Below, in pieces: positions 6,312 to 8,381 of a stretch of 8,381 bases of DNA. Origin of the DNA: Flavobacteriaceae bacterium UBA3179 (GTDB lineage Bacteria > Bacteroidota > Bacteroidia > Flavobacteriales > Flavobacteriaceae); the NCBI GenBank assembly GCA_002364245.1, contig DEXR01000019.1:47419-55799 (forward strand), given 5' to 3'. The notes beneath the pieces are model-generated. The model worked only from the letters and a program-made list of their open reading frames with translations. It made no database searches and was not told the DNA's origin. The first letter of the stretch is position 1, and every line of letters starts with the position of its first letter. Made by a program: the position numbers and the translations under genes.

Positions 6312-7775
6312 ATGAAAATTGAAAATATAAAAACCTTCGGCGACTTAAAAAAAGCCGGATTTGAATACAAAACCATAAAAGAAGAATTACGTAGAAACTT
6401 ACTTCAAAAATTATTAAAAAAAGAAACTGTTTTTGAAGGAATTCACGGTTACGATTATACCGTTATACCAGAACTAGAGCGTGCTATCCTTTCTAAACAC
6501 AACATAAACCTTCTTGGATTACGAGGGCAGGCCAAAACCCGTTTGGCACGACAAATGGTTTCGTTATTAGATGAATATATACCCATTGTAGCAGAAAGCG
6601 AAATAAATGACGATCCTTTTCATCCTATTTCTCGGTTTGCAAAAGAGATAGTAGAGGAGAAAGGCGATAAAACCCCAATAGAATGGCTACATCGTGATGA
6701 ACGTTTTTCAGAAAAACTAGCAACACCAGATGTTACGGTGGCTGATATTATAGGCGATGTAGATCCTATTAAAGCTGCCAATTTAAAACTGACCTATGCT
6801 GATGACCGTGTGATTCATTTTGGGATGATTCCACGTGCCAACCGAAGCATTTTTGTTATTAACGAATTGCCCGATTTACAACCACGCATACAAGTAGCAC
6901 TGTTCAATATTTTACAAGAAGGCGATGTACAGATTCGTGGCTTTAAATTACGAATGCCGTTGGATGTTCAGTTTGTGTTTACCGCAAACCCGGAAGATTA
7001 TACCAACCGAGGAAGTATTGTAACACCATTAAAAGATAGAATTGGTTCGCAAATATTGACGCATTATCCAGAGGATATTGAAACTGCACGAACCATTACC
7101 GAACAGGAAACAGCGGAAGCTTCTGCAACCAAAGAAAAAATTTACGTCCCCGAATTGGCAAAAGATATTGTAGAACAAATAAGTTTTGAAGCCCGTAAAA
7201 GTGAGTTTATTGATGCTAAAAGTGGGGTAAGTGCTCGACTAAGTATTACCGCTTTCGAAAATTTATTAAGTACATCTGAAAGACGTGCGTTGCAAAATGG
7301 AGAAGAAAAAACTTCAGTAAGGCTAAGTGATTTTATGGGAATTATCCCAGCCATTACAGGAAAAGTAGAATTGGTGTACGAAGGCGAACAAGAAGGCGCT
7401 AGCGAGGTTGCTGAACAATTGATTAACAGTGCTGTTAAGTCGCAATTTGAAAACTATTTTCCGAAAATAGAAAAACTGCATAAAGAAAGCGATGTAGATC
7501 CTTATGCCAATGTTGTCGCTTGGTTTTTTGAAGAAAGCGGTTTTGAACTCTTGGATACGCTATCCGATACTGAATATAAACGTCAACTCAACAAGATTGA
7601 ACCCTTAGAGCAATTGCTGAAAAAGCACGTACCAGATATTTCAGCAAAAGACAGACCATTTTACAAAGAGTTTGTATTATGGGCACTTTCAGAATATAAA
7701 AAATTGAGCAAGCATAATTTGGGCGATGGATTAGAGTTTAAAGATGTCTATGGCGGATATATAAGTGGGTTATAA
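6312..7775 (+). CDS. AAA+ ATPase of the MoxR / magnesium-chelatase subunit I class
   Basis: This 487-residue cytoplasmic protein has the AAA+ elements in order: Walker A GLRGQAKT (69-76), Walker B-like IFVINELPDL (180-189), a helix-2-type insert around QIRGFKLRMP (207-216), sensor 1 TANPEDY (Asn226), an arginine finger candidate Arg243 (PLKDR) and a sensor 2-like Arg309 (SARLS). These insert and sensor features are those of the MoxR/BchI helix-2-insert clade. The acidic Walker B pair is Asn184-Glu185 instead of Asp-Glu; Glu, the catalytic base, is retained. At 487 residues it exceeds ordinary MoxR proteins (about 310-350) by a mainly helical C-terminal extension (about 320-487). It resembles actinobacterial and Bacteroidota proteins annotated as 'magnesium chelatase' that sit beside a VWA gene. 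A role in chlorophyll synthesis is unlikely, because no BchH or BchD-like gene is present. The start ATG is preceded by an A-rich leader (AGAAAAAGAAAAT) without a true Shine-Dalgarno. It is cotranscribed with the upstream VWA gene. Confidence 0.93.
   Translation: MKIENIKTFGDLKKAGFEYKTIKEELRRNLLQKLLKKETVFEGIHGYDYTVIPELERAILSKHNINLLGLRGQAKTRLARQMVSLLDEYIPIVAESEINDDPFHPISRFAKEIVEEKGDKTPIEWLHRDERFSEKLATPDVTVADIIGDVDPIKAANLKLTYADDRVIHFGMIPRANRSIFVINELPDLQPRIQVALFNILQEGDVQIRGFKLRMPLDVQFVFTANPEDYTNRGSIVTPLKDRIGSQILTHYPEDIETARTITEQETAEASATKEKIYVPELAKDIVEQISFEARKSEFIDAKSGVSARLSITAFENLLSTSERRALQNGEEKTSVRLSDFMGIIPAITGKVELVYEGEQEGASEVAEQLINSAVKSQFENYFPKIEKLHKESDVDPYANVVAWFFEESGFELLDTLSDTEYKRQLNKIEPLEQLLKKHVPDISAKDRPFYKEFVLWALSEYKKLSKHNLGDGLEFKDVYGGYISGL
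7770..7775. other. Palindromic TTATAA carrying the stop codons of both convergent genes
   Basis: The plus-strand ATPase gene ends with TAA at 7773-7775. The minus-strand TauE/SafE gene ends with TAA read from 7772 to 7770. The self-complementary hexamer TTATAA thus supplies both stops, and the genes overlap by 6 bases. There is no intergenic space for a separate terminator, so each transcript must end inside the opposing gene or run through it. Confidence 0.95.
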
Positions 7776-8381
7776 CAACTCACTAGCTGCTTTTACAATT
7801 AAAACAATTCCACTAATTACCATAATTGCGATTACCCATTTTCTAAAGGCGAGTTTGCTCATACGCTGCAACAACCATTTTCCGATAAGGTTGCCGACGA
7901 TGGCACCAAGTCCCATTGCAATTCCGTAAACCCAAAGCTCATCGGTTAATAAACCAAAAAAGGCGTAGCTACCTATTTGAGCAATTCCTAAAAAGAAAGA
8001 TTGTGCGGCTTTGGTTCCTACTAGAGACTCTTTATCAATACCTGCATTAAGTAGAAATGGGTTTAAAATTGGACCCATTCCGCCGGTTAGGGTTCCTATT
8101 ATGGAGATGAAGAAGCCTAAGGGAATAAAATACCAGAGTTTTACTTCAAAAGACCGCTCTTTTTTTCCGAAACGGTATTGAAAAAAGGTGCTTACCAAAA
8201 ACAGTCCGACGATAATTTGTACCCAATAAATTTTCACTTCTGCAAAAAGCCAAGCAGCCAGAACGGCACCAATCATAGCCGAAGGAACATAAAACCAAAA
8301 CACCTTCCATACAATGTGCTTCCAGAAAATAATTATACGTGTGGGGCGACTTATAAAAGTACCCAAATTGATAACGGGAGC
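7770..8381 (-). CDS. TauE/SafE family membrane protein (sulfite/anion exporter-like), N-terminus cut off by window edge
   Basis: The frame stays open to the right edge (203 residues visible plus the stop). The first visible residues, APVINLGTF followed by SRPTRIIIFWKH, look like the loop after the first membrane repeat of TauE/SafE (former DUF81) proteins, so roughly 40-50 N-terminal residues are missing compared with the usual 245-260. A TTG at 8366 could pass as a start but is better read as an internal Leu, since the family motif continues upstream of it. About six membrane segments are visible, near fragment residues 26-47, 51-68, 82-100, 119-144, 149-171 and 181-199. The GTLTGGMGPILNPFLLNAG stretch (96-114) and LVGTKAAQS (120-128) are the second-repeat signature. 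Known members move sulfite, sulfoacetate or other organic anions across the inner membrane; the substrate cannot be told here. The gene converges on the AAA+ ATPase gene, so there is no operon link with it. Confidence 0.9.
   Translation of the reverse strand, partial: APVINLGTFISRPTRIIIFWKHIVWKVFWFYVPSAMIGAVLAAWLFAEVKIYWVQIIVGLFLVSTFFQYRFGKKERSFEVKLWYFIPLGFFISIIGTLTGGMGPILNPFLLNAGIDKESLVGTKAAQSFFLGIAQIGSYAFFGLLTDELWVYGIAMGLGAIVGNLIGKWLLQRMSKLAFRKWVIAIMVISGIVLIVKAASELL

Noticed and set aside
6312..7775. Genuine chlorophyll magnesium chelatase subunit
   Set aside because: There is no BchH/ChlH or BchD partner and no pigment genes, and the protein has a long C-terminal extension. 'Magnesium chelatase' is a class label here, not a function.
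8364..8366. TTG as the start codon of the TauE/SafE gene
   Set aside because: The frame continues upstream with APVIN, which fits the family, and a start here would remove the first membrane segments. The gene is better described as truncated by the window.
1..8381. CRISPR array, insertion sequence, prophage, toxin-antitoxin or tRNA/rRNA genes
   Set aside because: No repeat-spacer structure, transposase, integrase, terminal inverted repeats or structural RNA signature was seen; non-coding space totals only about 150 bases.

Overview
The window looks like chromosomal DNA of a Bacteroidota bacterium, most likely of the family Flavobacteriaceae. The evidence is AT-rich DNA, start codons without clear Shine-Dalgarno sequences, a TAnnTTTG-like -7 promoter element, a signal peptide ending in FSQQ, and a lipoprotein whose cysteine is followed by a K-E-E charge cluster. 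I see no rRNA, tRNA, CRISPR array, insertion sequence or phage gene. Coding density is near 98%, and no gap exceeds 120 bases.

Layout: two minus-strand genes come first (1-5033). The upstream one, at 1800-5033, encodes an exported 1077-residue beta-propeller protein of the sortilin/VPS10-like BNR-repeat type. Nine bases after its stop, a surface-type lipoprotein serine peptidase of family S9 begins (start at 1790). This peptidase runs off the left edge and lacks its C-terminus, including the expected catalytic His. The pair reads as one operon for envelope or extracellular peptide handling. A 120-bp divergent promoter region (5034-5153) follows. To its right is a plus-strand pair: a VWA-domain protein with an intact MIDAS (5154-6293) and, 18 bp later, a 487-residue AAA+ ATPase of the MoxR/magnesium-chelatase class (6312-7775). 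This is the classic ATPase plus VWA partnership. The last gene, on the minus strand (7770-8381), is a TauE/SafE-type membrane protein that is cut off at its N-terminus by the right edge. It meets the ATPase gene tail to tail, and both stop codons lie in one palindromic TTATAA.

Nothing here is clearly a new defence or mobile system. The parts most worth a second look are the AAA+/VWA pair, whose Walker B has Asn in place of the usual Asp and whose substrate is unknown; the HPDHH...DGNDGG motif in the propeller protein; the acidic low-complexity insert in that protein; and the propeller/S9 peptidase pairing. Functional names rest on motif recognition by eye, without any database search.
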